This document shows, piece after piece, positions 17,726 through 26,561 of a stretch of DNA of 53,546 bases (the stretch's first letter is position 1; each line of letters begins with the position of its first letter). The stretch spans positions 1-53,546 of the forward strand of contig NZ_AUCP01000046.1 in assembly GCF_000429825.1 (NCBI RefSeq). The letters run 5' to 3'. Both the position numbers and the translations under genes were made by a program. The DNA is from Cohnella thermotolerans DSM 17683 (GTDB lineage: Bacteria; Bacillota; Bacilli; Paenibacillales; Paenibacillaceae). The notes beneath the pieces are model-generated. The model was given only the letters and a program-made list of their open reading frames with translations. It made no database searches and was not told where the DNA came from.

Positions 17726-17932
17726 ATGGCGAAGCCGCTGGAGTTGAATGAGAGCTGGATCGACCGGATTGCCGACGCGGTAACCGGACTGCAGTACGGA
17801 ACGGTGCAGATCGTCGTGCATGACGGGAGAATCGTACAAATCGAAAGGACGGAGCGCAGACGGTTTGACGAGGTGGCGGAGCGCCGGGCCGCGAATCGCG
17901 ATCATACCTCCGGCGAGGCGTCAAGGAAGTAG
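17726..17932 (+). CDS. yezD: YezD-family small protein (DUF2292)
   Basis: 68 residues. ATG 17726 (MAKPLEL) follows GGAGG by ten bases; ATG 17717 is nearer the site but too close. The core GLQYGTVQIVVHDGRIVQIE is the family hallmark (compare YezD of B. subtilis, EYGSVVITVHDGEIVQID). DUF2292 proteins are often linked to assimilation of sulfur compounds; here the gene closes a sulfate uptake operon. Molecular role unknown. The basic C-terminal tail after residue 45 varies in the family. Confidence 0.82.
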   Translation: MAKPLELNESWIDRIADAVTGLQYGTVQIVVHDGRIVQIERTERRRFDEVAERRAANRDHTSGEASRK

Positions 17933-17950
17933 GCAGACGGAGAGTAACGG

Positions 17951-17993
17951 GCAGTCCGAGCCGCTCAGGCGGTTTCGGGCTGCTTGTCTTTTC
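17951..17993 (+). terminator. Terminator of the sulfate operon
   Basis: GCAGTCCGAGCCGC (17951-17964) pairs imperfectly with GCGGTTTCGGGCTGC (17969-17983), followed by TTGTCTTTT. Confidence 0.75.
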
Positions 17994-18006
17994 CGCGGCA
18001 ATAAAC

Positions 18007-18053
18007 AAAACGTCCCGGCCTTCGCGCAGCCGCGCTAGGGTACGGGACGTTTT
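18007..18053 (-). terminator. Terminator of yqzM (possibly bidirectional)
   Basis: AAAACGTCCCG (18007-18017) and CGGGACGTTTT (18043-18053) form an 11-bp stem 38 bases downstream of the yqzM stop. A and T flanks would allow either direction. Confidence 0.75.
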
Positions 18054-18090
18054 CTTGCGAAACGGTCGGATTAACGATCCTGCTGTCGGT

Positions 18091-18240
18091 TCAGGAAATC
18101 ACGTACTTCACGATGACCGCGATCAGGAACACGATGAACATGAAGGCGGACATGCCGCCGAAGCCGACCACCAAATCGTGCAAATCGTCGCGCGGTTCTT
18201 CGTTAATATGCTTGCGGGGATCTTGAATGACGTTCTCCAT
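18091..18240 (-). CDS. yqzM: YqzM-family small membrane protein, 49 residues
   Basis: ATG 18240 follows TCAGGAGGTC by six bases. The N-terminal half is polar (MENVIQDPRKHINEEPRDDL), and the C-terminal half is one transmembrane helix (MSAFMFIVFLIAVIVKYVI). This matches the small YqzM proteins of Bacillus, which I recall as conserved in spore formers and of unknown function. It has a ribosome site and its own terminator, so it is a real single-gene unit, divergent from uvrC. Confidence 0.78.
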   Translation of the reverse strand: MENVIQDPRKHINEEPRDDLHDLVVGFGGMSAFMFIVFLIAVIVKYVIS

Positions 18241-18365
18241 GGTAGACCTCCTGAGACGATCGATATTCCTAGTATACCCAACTTCGCTTTTCGTTGTAAA
18301 GGTGGGCGGACGACAAGTTTACGAAGTTGAGGAACTTTTAGGAATCGCGCGATTTTCCCTGGAGA

Positions 18366-18399
18366 GGAACATCCATTCGCTTCTTCGCTGTGATACAAT
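18366..18399 (+). promoter_or_regulatory. uvrC promoter region with a degenerate LexA (SOS) box
   Basis: GGAACATCCATTCG at 18366-18379 matches the Gram-positive LexA consensus CGAACNNNNGTTCG at eight of ten defined positions. It lies where a -35 would be for TACAAT at 18394-18399. Repression of uvrC by LexA is therefore possible; the two mismatches keep this tentative. Confidence 0.4.
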
Positions 18400-18452
18400 G
18401 GGAATATCGCGGCTGCGGAAGCCGCCAATCTCGGCAGAAGGAGGCGTCCCGA

Positions 18453-20510
18453 ATGGATGCGTCGCGGCCTGTTCATCATACATCCGTCCATGCCTCGGAG
18501 GCGTCGGAGAACATTCGCAACAAGCTGGCGCTTTTGCCGGACCAGCCGGGTTGTTACCTGATGAAGAACGGCGAAGGAACGATTATTTACGTAGGGAAGG
18601 CGAAGGTGCTCAAAAACCGGGTTCGCTCCTACTTCAACGGCAGCCACAACGGCAAAACCCAGCGTCTCGTCTCGGAGATCCGCGATTTTGAATATATCGT
18701 TACGGCAAGCAATGTGGAAGCGCTCATTCTCGAGTGCAACCTGATCCAGCAGCACCATCCTCGCTACAACGTGCTGCTCAAGGACGACAAATCGTTCCCG
18801 TATTTGAAAATCACGAACGAAGCCCATCCCCGTCTCGAGGTGACAAGACGGGTGCTGAAGGATAAGGGCAAATATTTCGGCCCTTATCCGAATGCGTTCG
18901 CCGCCCAGCAGACGAAGAAGCTGCTTGACCGGCTGTATCCGCTGCGCAAGTGCCGAACGCTGCCGGACAAGGTTTGCCTTTATTATCACCTCGGCCAGTG
19001 CCTCGCGCCGTGCGAGTTTCCGGTGCCGGAAGCGGAGAACGAACGCATGGTCTCGGAGATCGCCCGGTTTCTTAACGGCGGCCACGGCGACATCAAGCGG
19101 GAGCTTCAGCGCAAAATGGAAGAGGCGGCGGAGGAGCTCGCCTTCGAGCGGGCGCGGGAGTATCGCGACCAAATTCAGGCGATCGAAGCGCTGATGGAGA
19201 AGCAGTCGATTACGACGATGGACGCGATGGACCGCGACGTGTTCGGCTACGCCTTCGACAAAGGCTGGATGTGCGTGCAGATTCTCTATATGCGCCAAGG
19301 GAAAATGATCCAGCGGCATGTGTCGACTTTTCCTTTCTACGGGGAGCCGTACGAGGATTTTTTGACGTTCGTGACGCAGTATTACAGCGACAATCCGGCG
19401 CTTCCGCGCGAAATTTTGCTGCCCGACGCGCCGGCCGAGGAAGCGCGAAGCGCGGCGCTTGCCGCCGAGGCCGCCGCCCTAGGGGGCAAGGCGGCGAAGC
19501 AAGGAGCGGCGGCGGATGCTGCGGCGGCAACCCCGGAGGCGGTTGTCGAGCAGGCGTTGTCGGCGGCAGCCGACGAGGAGGAGGAAGAGGCTTTCTCCGA
19601 AGAGGTGGGCAGCGAAGCGGCCGCCTTCGGCGACTCGCTGCGGCGCTGGCTGCGCGTCAAGGCGACGGTGCCGAAGCGGGGCTCGAAGCGCCAGATGGTG
19701 GCGATGGCTTGCGAGAATGCCAAGCGGGCGCTCGAAGAGAAGTTCCGGCTCATCGAGCGGGATCAGGACCGCAGCGTCCGCGCGGCCGAGAAGCTGGCCG
19801 AATGGATCGGCATTCCTGCGGCGCGGCGCATCGAAGCGTTCGACAACTCGAACATGCAGGGCGCGAACCCGGTGTCGGCGATGGTCGTCTTCACCGACGG
19901 CAAGCCGGACCGCAAGGAGTACCGCAAATACAACGTCCGCACCGTGCAGGGGCCGGACGACTACGAGACGATGCGCGAAGTCATCCGCCGGCGTTACGAG
20001 CGCGTGCTGAAGGAAAATTTGCCGCTGCCCGATCTCATCGTGGTGGACGGCGGCAAAGGGCAGATCGCCTCGGCGATCGACGTGCTTGTTAACGAGCTGG
20101 GGTTGGACATTCCCGTCTGCGGCCTCGCGAAAGACGCCAAGCACCGGACGTCCCAACTGCTCGTCGGCGATCCGCCCGAGGTCGTTCCGCTCCCCCGTGA
20201 CAGCCAAGAGTTCTATTTGCTGCAGCGCATCCAGGACGAAGTGCACCGCTTCGCCATTACGTTCCATCGCGAGAAGCGCGCGAAGTCGATGGTCGCTTCG
20301 CGGCTGGATGCCATTCCCGGCATCGGGGAGAAGCGCCGGAAGCAGTTGCTGAAGCACTTCGGCTCGCTGAAGGCGATTAAAGAAGCGAAGGTCGAGGACT
20401 TCCGCGCCGTCTCGATCGGCGAAGCGCTCGCCCGGCGCATCCTGAGCGCGCTCAACGAAGACAACAAGGATTCGAAGCCTGTCGGAGCGGAAGGGGAACA
20501 GCAAGATTGA
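18453..20510 (+). CDS. uvrC: Excinuclease ABC subunit C
   Basis: 685 residues. ATG 18453 follows AGAAGGAGG. Order of domains: GIY-YIG nuclease (about 30-110, [19 protein letters not shown]) for the 3' cut, UVR motif (about 215-245) for UvrB binding, RNase H-like endonuclease (from about 455, [12 protein letters not shown]) for the 5' cut, and a C-terminal helix-hairpin-helix (about 617-645, [17 protein letters not shown]). Bacillus UvrC has about 598 residues; the extra length here is an Ala/Glu-rich low-complexity insert at about 325-395, between the UVR-linked region and the second nuclease. It acts with UvrA and UvrB in nucleotide excision repair. Confidence 0.95.
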   Translation: MDASRPVHHTSVHASEASENIRNKLALLPDQPGCYLMKNGEGTIIYVGKAKVLKNRVRSYFNGSHNGKTQRLVSEIRDFEYIVTASNVEALILECNLIQQHHPRYNVLLKDDKSFPYLKITNEAHPRLEVTRRVLKDKGKYFGPYPNAFAAQQTKKLLDRLYPLRKCRTLPDKVCLYYHLGQCLAPCEFPVPEAENERMVSEIARFLNGGHGDIKRELQRKMEEAAEELAFERAREYRDQIQAIEALMEKQSITTMDAMDRDVFGYAFDKGWMCVQILYMRQGKMIQRHVSTFPFYGEPYEDFLTFVTQYYSDNPALPREILLPDAPAEEARSAALAAEAAALGGKAAKQGAAADAAAATPEAVVEQALSAAADEEEEEAFSEEVGSEAAAFGDSLRRWLRVKATVPKRGSKRQMVAMACENAKRALEEKFRLIERDQDRSVRAAEKLAEWIGIPAARRIEAFDNSNMQGANPVSAMVVFTDGKPDRKEYRKYNVRTVQGPDDYETMREVIRRRYERVLKENLPLPDLIVVDGGKGQIASAIDVLVNELGLDIPVCGLAKDAKHRTSQLLVGDPPEVVPLPRDSQEFYLLQRIQDEVHRFAITFHREKRAKSMVASRLDAIPGIGEKRRKQLLKHFGSLKAIKEAKVEDFRAVSIGEALARRILSALNEDNKDSKPVGAEGEQQD

Positions 20511-20518
20511 AGCGGCTT

Positions 20519-20556
20519 GGCCGCGATGCCGACGCATTCACGACGGCATCGCGGCC
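20519..20556 (+). terminator. Perfect 13-bp hairpin after uvrC
   Basis: GGCCGCGATGCCG (20519-20531) pairs without mismatch with CGGCATCGCGGCC (20544-20556). The U-tract is poor (CCCTTTTCTTT comes 11 bases later), so termination is probable but not certain. Confidence 0.6.
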
Positions 20557-20960
20557 ATTCGCATGCCCTTTTCTTTCACAGCCTTGAACACCCTATACAT
20601 TAGCCGCTCAACACACCAGCGCCCGCCGCCACCGCCCCCACCAACCCTTTTCACCACATTTTGAGCCATATCCCAGTTGCTCAGTTGTGCTCGTTCCGGT
20701 AAATCAAACGAACGCCGCGAAAGGATACTTTTTTCAACCTTGTTCGAAACTTCTGGCGTTTTGGGGATGCGGGGGCTATGAGTATAAGATGAGCCGCAAA
20801 GCGAGGGACGAAAATCCAGCGGCTGAGGAGCGGGGATGAGCCTCAAAATGAGCTGGAGAGGTGGCTAAGGGTACGGGAGGCGGATTGGAAGCGAGGAAAA
20901 AGCCTAACCTGGAAGCCGCAGTCCTTTGCGCTGGGAGCCAGCGGCTTCTACTGGTTTGCT
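20557..20960. other. About 400-bp stretch without a recognisable gene
   Basis: It lies between the ends of convergent uvrC and the CPBP protease gene. It has a C-rich part (CCGCCGCCACCGCCCCCACC near 20622), then a purine-rich part near 20780-20930 where GATGAGCC occurs twice about 48 bases apart. No ribosome-site-supported reading frame, tRNA or riboswitch was seen. Its length is unusual for a convergent junction. Confidence 0.4.
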
Positions 20961-22619
20961 TTATGCGGGAGGCGGCTCCAAACGGTCGGGGCTGCCGTGC
21001 CGGCCGCCTGCGGCGCGGGAGCTTCGGTGGAGAAGCCAGATGGCGCCGCCGGCGAGTGCGGGCATGGCGATGCTGAACAGGCCGCTGAGCCAGTCGTAAG
21101 GCAGGCCGTCGAACAGAAGCTGGGTGCCGACCAGCGTCGCGTCGAGCGTTACGTGCGTGAAGATGGCGGCCATCAGTCCGAAGCGGAGCATGAACCAGCC
21201 GAACAGCAGGCCGAGCAGCGTCAGCTCGATCAACCGGCTATAAACCGGATAGATCGGATAGCCGACGTGGCCGAAAGCCCAAATGACGGATGGCGGGATC
21301 ATCGCGGCGAACGTCAATGCGGCGGTTGTGCGGCGCGAGGGCTCCCGGCGCAGCAGCAGGCGGGCCGCCCCGGTCAGCCAGCGCCGGAACAGCGCGATGC
21401 CGAACAAGCGGTACAGCAGCTCCTCCGAAATACCGGCGCACCAGGCGATGAGCGGCATCAACCAGGGATAGGCCAAATTGTAGGACGATTGCGACGCGTC
21501 GGATGAGGTGAACGAACCGAGCAGCTTCTCAAGCGCAATGAGAATGACCGATTGGGCTCCGAGCACAATGAACGCCAGCGCATATCCTTGGCGCACGCTC
21601 CGGAGAACGCGGCGGCCGTAGTCGGCTTCCCTCCAGCGCGGCCAGAGCGAGAAGCCCATCGAACGCCACAAGCCGTCTCCGCCGACGGCGGCGAAGTAGG
21701 AGAGCAGCGCTGTGGCTCCCAGAATGACGGCGTTCACGACGATCAGCGATTGAACGCTTTGGCCGCTGACGGGCAAGCCCGTCTCGGATTTGGAACGTAA
21801 GCCGGCCGTCATATTCAAGGTGAAAAGAACGTAAAGGACGAAGTAAAGCGCCGCAAGCAGGCGTCCCCGCTTGAACGACGTGAAGCTGCCGTAGGAGGCC
21901 GCGTAAACGACGGCTAGCACGAACAGGACGATCTCCGGCACGATGTAGCCGAGCATGGACAAGCGGGTCGCGAGCCGTTCCTGGGCATGGATAGATTCCA
22001 AGAACGATGCCGGCAGGACGATCCGGTAGCCGAGTTCTTCCCCCGGCTTGACGAGCAGCTGCAGCTTCGCTTCGCCTATGGGCGCCTTGCGCGACTGAAA
22101 GACGGTCGCCCTATCCGTGGCGACCGTTCCCACGGGCTCCCAATCGGCCAGGTCGTAGCCCCATTGCGCCAACATGCCGGCTGCGTCCCTTTCCGGATTC
22201 GAAGACGCGCCGGCCGCAGCGCCGCCGATTCGCTTCCAGGCGACGAGCTTGCCCGTCTCCATTTGAAGCGACACCTGTACCCACCCTCCGGAGGCAAGCC
22301 GAATATCCGCCCGGTAAACGTCGGTCGGGAAGCGTTCGTCCCAGCTCTGATCGTACTCGTCCTTCAGCTTGTACTTGGAGAAATAGCCGACCGCGTCGCT
22401 ATCGCTAAAGTGCGTCAGATCGACCTTGGCGACGTCCGCCGGGGAGACGCCCAGCCGATTTTCGGCGAACGCCAGGGCCCGATCGCGGGCGATTGCGCGA
22501 TCCATCACCCGATGGTCGTCGGGCGTGGCGACGAGCGTCTCCAGCGAGGGGAACACCTGCGCCCAGACGAAGACCAAAAATCCGAGGCAAGAAAAAACGA
22601 GCCACCTTAAAGAAAACAA
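20961..22619 (-). CDS. CPBP-family intramembrane metalloprotease with large extracytoplasmic domain
   Basis: 552 residues from TTG 22619, eight bases after GGAGTGGTG. One N-terminal helix is followed by an extracytoplasmic domain of about 200 residues, then eight or more membrane segments. The CPBP (CAAX protease and bacteriocin-processing) motifs are present: ISEELLYRLFG (EE-x3-R, about residue 395), WAFGHVGYP, and THVTLDA near 500, giving the two Glu and two His of the intramembrane active site. Members cleave membrane peptides; the substrate is unknown. The large soluble N-terminal domain may sense or bind it. Confidence 0.8.
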   Translation of the reverse strand: MFSLRWLVFSCLGFLVFVWAQVFPSLETLVATPDDHRVMDRAIARDRALAFAENRLGVSPADVAKVDLTHFSDSDAVGYFSKYKLKDEYDQSWDERFPTDVYRADIRLASGGWVQVSLQMETGKLVAWKRIGGAAAGASSNPERDAAGMLAQWGYDLADWEPVGTVATDRATVFQSRKAPIGEAKLQLLVKPGEELGYRIVLPASFLESIHAQERLATRLSMLGYIVPEIVLFVLAVVYAASYGSFTSFKRGRLLAALYFVLYVLFTLNMTAGLRSKSETGLPVSGQSVQSLIVVNAVILGATALLSYFAAVGGDGLWRSMGFSLWPRWREADYGRRVLRSVRQGYALAFIVLGAQSVILIALEKLLGSFTSSDASQSSYNLAYPWLMPLIAWCAGISEELLYRLFGIALFRRWLTGAARLLLRREPSRRTTAALTFAAMIPPSVIWAFGHVGYPIYPVYSRLIELTLLGLLFGWFMLRFGLMAAIFTHVTLDATLVGTQLLFDGLPYDWLSGLFSIAMPALAGGAIWLLHRSSRAAGGRHGSPDRLEPPPA

Positions 22620-22824
22620 ACTTCACCACTCCGTTCGTCAGGGACCTTCAAGTAAACGCATACAAGGGGCATCCCGCTTCAAATTGCTGCGGTTAAGCTC
22701 GATTTATCTATTAAAACGGGCGCAGGAATGAGAGAAAGCCGAATAAACCCCGTAACGATCCCTGTTTATTGCTTTATCATGCTCGAATACGGGGCACCGG
22801 TCCTTAATTGCGCTAATTTAAAGC

Positions 22825-22853
22825 TTGTTCCTTCTTCATGCACGGACTATAAT
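22825..22853 (+). promoter_or_regulatory. Sigma-A promoter of the ktr operon
   Basis: TTGTTC (22825-22830), 17 bases, TATAAT (22848-22853). Transcription would begin near 22860, about 35 bases before the riboswitch aptamer. Confidence 0.8.
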
Positions 22854-22894
22854 GCGATGTGACTGTTTGCAAGACCTACTCTCATCATACTCTC

Positions 22895-23045
22895 CAGCCG
22901 AATTTCTGCAAGAAAACGGGGGAACCATTAGTTCGTGTGCGTCGTTACGCACGCGGTTCCGGGGTGAATTCCGTCAGGACGTACCGTCCGCGGATAGGGC
23001 AGCCTGTTCTGGCCCGAACCCGTCAGCTAACCTCGTAGGCTGTTC
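22895..23045 (+). promoter_or_regulatory. c-di-AMP riboswitch (ydaO/yuaA class) ahead of ktrB
   Basis: The conserved strings of this class are all present in order: CGGGGGAACCA (22917-22927), GGGGTGAAT near 22962, GATAGGGCA near 22993, and CCGAACCCGTCAGCTAACCT with CGTAGGC ending at 23040. CAGCC at 22895-22899 closes the P1 stem with GGCTG at 23038-23042. An intrinsic terminator follows at 23066, so binding of c-di-AMP should switch the downstream potassium uptake genes off, as known for Bacillus ktrAB. Confidence 0.93.
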
Positions 23046-23065
23046 GGAACAGGACTCGTGCGCCG

Positions 23066-23095
23066 AAAGCACTGGAGTTCCAGTGCTTTTTGTTT
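23066..23095 (+). terminator. Expression-platform terminator of the ktr riboswitch
   Basis: AGCACTGGA (23068-23076) pairs with TCCAGTGCT (23079-23087), followed by TTTTGTTTT. It lies between the aptamer and the first start codon. Confidence 0.85.
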
Positions 23096-23151
23096 TGCGC
23101 TCGCGATGGATTACCGGCGAAGCGGCAACGCCGCCGTTTGAGGTGAACCGA

Positions 23152-24495
23152 TTGTACAACAAAGTGAAAACATGGTTCAGCGCATCCCCGGCGCGGGCGC
23201 TATCGGTAGGGTTCGCCCTGATCATCGCCGCCGGCACCGTTCTGCTTATGCTTCCCTTATCCGTCCGGCCGGGACAGGAGATCGGCTGGCTGGACGCCCT
23301 CTTTACCTCGGCTTCGGCCACCTGCGTCACGGGGCTGGTCGTCGTGGATACGGGCACGTTCTTTACGACGTTCGGCCATTGGGTCATCCTGGCCCTCGTG
23401 CAGGTCGGCGGCCTCGGTTTCATGACGATGGGCACATTGTTCGCCCTTTTCCTAAGAAGAAGAGTATCTCTGAAGGAACGACTCATTCTGCAGGAATCGC
23501 TCAATCAGGCGAACCTGGAAGGCATCGTCCGGCTCGTCCGCAAAGTGATCGCGTATGCGCTCACGATCGAAGCGGCGGGAGCGCTGCTGTTCACGCTGCG
23601 TTTCCTTCCGGACATGAGCGTCGGCAAAGCGCTGTACTTCGGTATTTTTCACGGCGTATCGATTTTTAATAACGCGGGCTTCGATTTGTTCGGCGATTAT
23701 CGCAGCATGGCCAATTACGTATCCGACCCGTTCGTCAATATTCTGTCCATCGCGCTCATTATTCTCGGCGGCGTCGGCTTCGTCGTGCTGGCGGATTTAG
23801 CGGAATATCCGCTCCGCAAGCGGCTGTCGCTGCATTCGAAGGTTGTACTGACCGCCACGGCCGGGCTGTTCCTCGGAGGAGCGCTCCTTATCTTTGTATT
23901 CGAATACACGAACGAAAATACGCTTGGACCGCTCGGCTTCGGGGACAAGGTCATCGCCGCCCTGCTTCATTCCGCCTCCACGAGATCGGCGGGGGTCAGC
24001 ACGATCGACATCGCTTCGACCCGTCAGGCGACGCAATTTCTGATGGTATGTCTCATGTTTGTCGGCGCTTCCCCGGGTTCGACAGGGGGAGGCATCAAGA
24101 CGACGACGTTCGCCGTGCTGATTATGGCGGTGCTCACCGTCCTCCGGGGCCGGCAAGACGTCGTGCTGTTCCGGAACCGCCTGGACCCGGAGCGGGTGTA
24201 CAAAGCCATTACGATTACGATCTTCTCGTTCGCGCTCGTCATGGCGGCGACGATGATTCTCTCCATAACGGAGAATCATATGTTCATGCCGATTTTGTTC
24301 GAAGCGACGTCCGCATTCGCCACGGTCGGCCTGTCGACGGGCTTGACGCCGAATTTGTCGGACGCGGGCAAAATCATCGTCATCGTCATGATGTTCATCG
24401 GCCGCCTCGGTCCGCTCACGCTGTTTTACGCTGTCGGATCGAAGTCGAAGAGAACCCTTTATCGCCATGCGGAAGGCAAAATTATTATCGGGTAG
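23152..24495 (+). CDS. ktrB: Potassium channel subunit KtrB, copy 1 (TrkH/KtrB family)
   Basis: 447 residues from TTG 23152, with GAGGTG about six bases upstream. The frame is open further upstream through the riboswitch, but that part is RNA structure, not protein. Four membrane-pore-membrane repeats carry the filter glycines: ATCVTGLVVVDTG, FNNAGFDLFGD, STRSAGVSTIDIA and AFATVGLSTGLTP. KtrB forms the potassium pore and is gated by the KtrA ring. It is followed 15 bases later by a second, clearly related ktrB, so the pair arose by tandem duplication. Confidence 0.92.
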   Translation: MYNKVKTWFSASPARALSVGFALIIAAGTVLLMLPLSVRPGQEIGWLDALFTSASATCVTGLVVVDTGTFFTTFGHWVILALVQVGGLGFMTMGTLFALFLRRRVSLKERLILQESLNQANLEGIVRLVRKVIAYALTIEAAGALLFTLRFLPDMSVGKALYFGIFHGVSIFNNAGFDLFGDYRSMANYVSDPFVNILSIALIILGGVGFVVLADLAEYPLRKRLSLHSKVVLTATAGLFLGGALLIFVFEYTNENTLGPLGFGDKVIAALLHSASTRSAGVSTIDIASTRQATQFLMVCLMFVGASPGSTGGGIKTTTFAVLIMAVLTVLRGRQDVVLFRNRLDPERVYKAITITIFSFALVMAATMILSITENHMFMPILFEATSAFATVGLSTGLTPNLSDAGKIIVIVMMFIGRLGPLTLFYAVGSKSKRTLYRHAEGKIIIG

Positions 24496-24510
24496 CGAGG
24501 TGCGATCGGG

Positions 24511-25851
24511 ATGGGAAAAGTGTTGAAATGGCTGTACGAATCGCCGCCGCGCATTCTGGTGCTCGGGTTTGCGGTCATCATTTTGCTCGGAGCGCAACTG
24601 CTCCGGTTGCCGGTTGCCTCCGCAACGGGAGAGCCGACGAGGTGGATCGACGCCTTGTTCACCGCGACCTCGGCCACCTGCGTGACGGGGCTTGTAACGG
24701 TCGATACCGGTACCCATTATTCCACGTTCGGGCAGATCGTCATTCTTGCATTGATTCAAATCGGCGGGCTCGGCTTTATGACGATGGCCACCTTGTTCGC
24801 CTTCTTCCTGAAGCGGCGCATTTCGCTTAAAGAACGGCTGATTCTGCAGGAAGCGCTCAATCAATCGAGCATCGAGGGCATCGTCCGGCTCGTGCGGCGC
24901 GTCGCCTTCTATGCGCTGACGATCGAAGCTGCCGGAGCCTTGCTGTTCACCTTGCGCTTTCTGTTCGATATGAGTCCGGGCCGCGCCGTCTATTACGGCA
25001 TTTTTCACGCGGTCTCCTTCTTCAATAACGCCGGGTTCGACATTATGGGCAACTTCCGCAGCCTGACCGATTACGTCGGCGACCCGCTCGTCAATATCGT
25101 CACGATGCTGCTCATCATCTTGGGCGGGCTCGGCTTCGTCGTGCTGTCCGACTTGACCGATTACCGGCGCACCCGGCGGCTGTCGCTTCATTCCAAGGTC
25201 GTGCTGAGCATGACCGGCTTCCTGATTCTGTTCGGCGCCGTCGTCATCTTCGCGTTCGAATATACGAATCCGGGAACGATGGGTCCGCTCGGGTTGGGCG
25301 AGAAGGTGCTGGCCGCGTTCACGCAGTCCGTCTCCCCGCGTACGGCGGGCGTGAATACGCTCGATATGGCTTCCTTGCGGCAGGCGACCCAGTTTTTCAT
25401 CGTCGTGTTGATGTTCATCGGGGCTTCTCCGGGCTCGACGGGCGGCGGGATCAAGACGACGACGTTCACGGCGCTGCTGGGGGCGGTGTTCGCCATGATC
25501 CGGGGCAAGGAGGACGTCGTGCTGTTCCGGCACCGTCTGGCCCAGGAACGGGTTTACAAGGCGCTCACCGTAACCCTGTTGTCGCTCACGCTTGTCATGA
25601 TCGCGACGATGATTCTGTCGACGACGGAAGACCATCATTTTCTGCAAATTTTGTTCGAGGTGACTTCGGCGTTCGGCACCGTCGGCTTGACGATGGGGCT
25701 GACGACGCAACTGACGCTTACGGGCAAAATCATCATCATCCTCATGATGTTCATCGGCCGTCTGGGTCCTCTGACGCTCGGCTATGCGCTCGGTCCGAAG
25801 CCGGGACGGGTGTTGTACAGGCATGCGGAAGGCAAAATCATAATCGGGTAG
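24511..25851 (+). CDS. ktrB: Potassium channel subunit KtrB, copy 2
   Basis: 446 residues from ATG 24511 after GAGGTGCGATCGGG. It has the same four filter segments: ATCVTGLVTVDTG, FNNAGFDIMGN, SPRTAGVNTLDMA and AFGTVGLTMGLTT. Length, helix pattern and the C-terminal RHAEGKIIIG are shared with copy 1. Differences around the second and fourth filter segments (DLFGD versus DIMGN, LSTGLTP versus LTMGLTT) could change affinity or sodium coupling, which would explain keeping both. It lies 14 bases before ktrA. Confidence 0.92.
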   Translation: MGKVLKWLYESPPRILVLGFAVIILLGAQLLRLPVASATGEPTRWIDALFTATSATCVTGLVTVDTGTHYSTFGQIVILALIQIGGLGFMTMATLFAFFLKRRISLKERLILQEALNQSSIEGIVRLVRRVAFYALTIEAAGALLFTLRFLFDMSPGRAVYYGIFHAVSFFNNAGFDIMGNFRSLTDYVGDPLVNIVTMLLIILGGLGFVVLSDLTDYRRTRRLSLHSKVVLSMTGFLILFGAVVIFAFEYTNPGTMGPLGLGEKVLAAFTQSVSPRTAGVNTLDMASLRQATQFFIVVLMFIGASPGSTGGGIKTTTFTALLGAVFAMIRGKEDVVLFRHRLAQERVYKALTVTLLSLTLVMIATMILSTTEDHHFLQILFEVTSAFGTVGLTMGLTTQLTLTGKIIIILMMFIGRLGPLTLGYALGPKPGRVLYRHAEGKIIIG

Positions 25852-25865
25852 GGGAAGAGAAACGG

Positions 25866-26528
25866 ATGAGGGCGACACAATTTGTCATTATCGGACTGGG
25901 GAGATTCGGTTCCAGCATCGGCCGCGAGCTCGTGGAGCTGGGATGCGAGGTGCTCGGCGTCGACCGGGACGAAGAGAAGGTTCAGGAGCTGAGCGAAGTG
26001 CTGACCCATGCGGTCGTCGCGGACGCCACGGACGAGGAGGTGCTCCGTTCGGTCGGAGCGCGCAATTTCGACTGCGGCGTCGTGGCGATCGGCGACGACA
26101 TCCAGGCGAGCATTCTCGCGGCGATTCTGCTCAAGGAGCTCGGCGTCAAGAAGGTCGTGGCCAAGGCGGTCACCGAGCTTCACGGGCGCGTGCTGGAGCG
26201 GATCGGCGTCGACCGGGTCATTTATCCCGAACGGGATATGGGCATTCGCGTCGCCCACCAGCTCGTCTCTCCGAACCTGCTCGATTATATCGAGCTGTCC
26301 AAGAGATATACGATTGCGGAAATGACGGTTCCGGCTTGCCTGAACGGGAAATCGCTGGCGGCCGTCAATCCGCGGGGAAGGTTCGGCTGCAGCGTCGTTG
26401 CCATCAACAAGACCAAAGGAATCGTTATCGCGCCTACGGCGGACGACGTGCTGACCGAGAAGGACGTCATGGTCGTCATCGGAACGAACGAACAGATCGA
26501 GCAATTCCAGGAATCGATCCGGCGATAG
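25866..26528 (+). CDS. ktrA: KtrA, RCK regulatory subunit of potassium uptake
   Basis: 220 residues from ATG 25866 after a GGGGAAGAG site. The N-terminal RCK_N Rossmann fold has IIGLGRFGSSIG (about 8-19) and Asp33 in VDRDEEK, which binds ATP/ADP or NAD. The C-terminal RCK_C domain (about 135-220) is the known second c-di-AMP target in KtrA. Binding there would inhibit the channel directly, adding to riboswitch control of synthesis. A single KtrA serves two KtrB copies in this operon. Confidence 0.93.
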   Translation: MRATQFVIIGLGRFGSSIGRELVELGCEVLGVDRDEEKVQELSEVLTHAVVADATDEEVLRSVGARNFDCGVVAIGDDIQASILAAILLKELGVKKVVAKAVTELHGRVLERIGVDRVIYPERDMGIRVAHQLVSPNLLDYIELSKRYTIAEMTVPACLNGKSLAAVNPRGRFGCSVVAINKTKGIVIAPTADDVLTEKDVMVVIGTNEQIEQFQESIRR

Positions 26529-26561
26529 ACGTCTTCCGGCGGAGGTTAGGAGGACCATTTT

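Noticed and set aside
20538..20846. 102-codon minus-strand frame in the gap after uvrC
   Set aside because: No ribosome site, poly-Gly from the C-rich tract, no protein-like pattern.
22825..23151. N-terminal extension of KtrB through an open frame starting at 22825
   Set aside because: This part is the promoter, c-di-AMP aptamer and terminator; the ribosome site and the conserved protein start at 23152.
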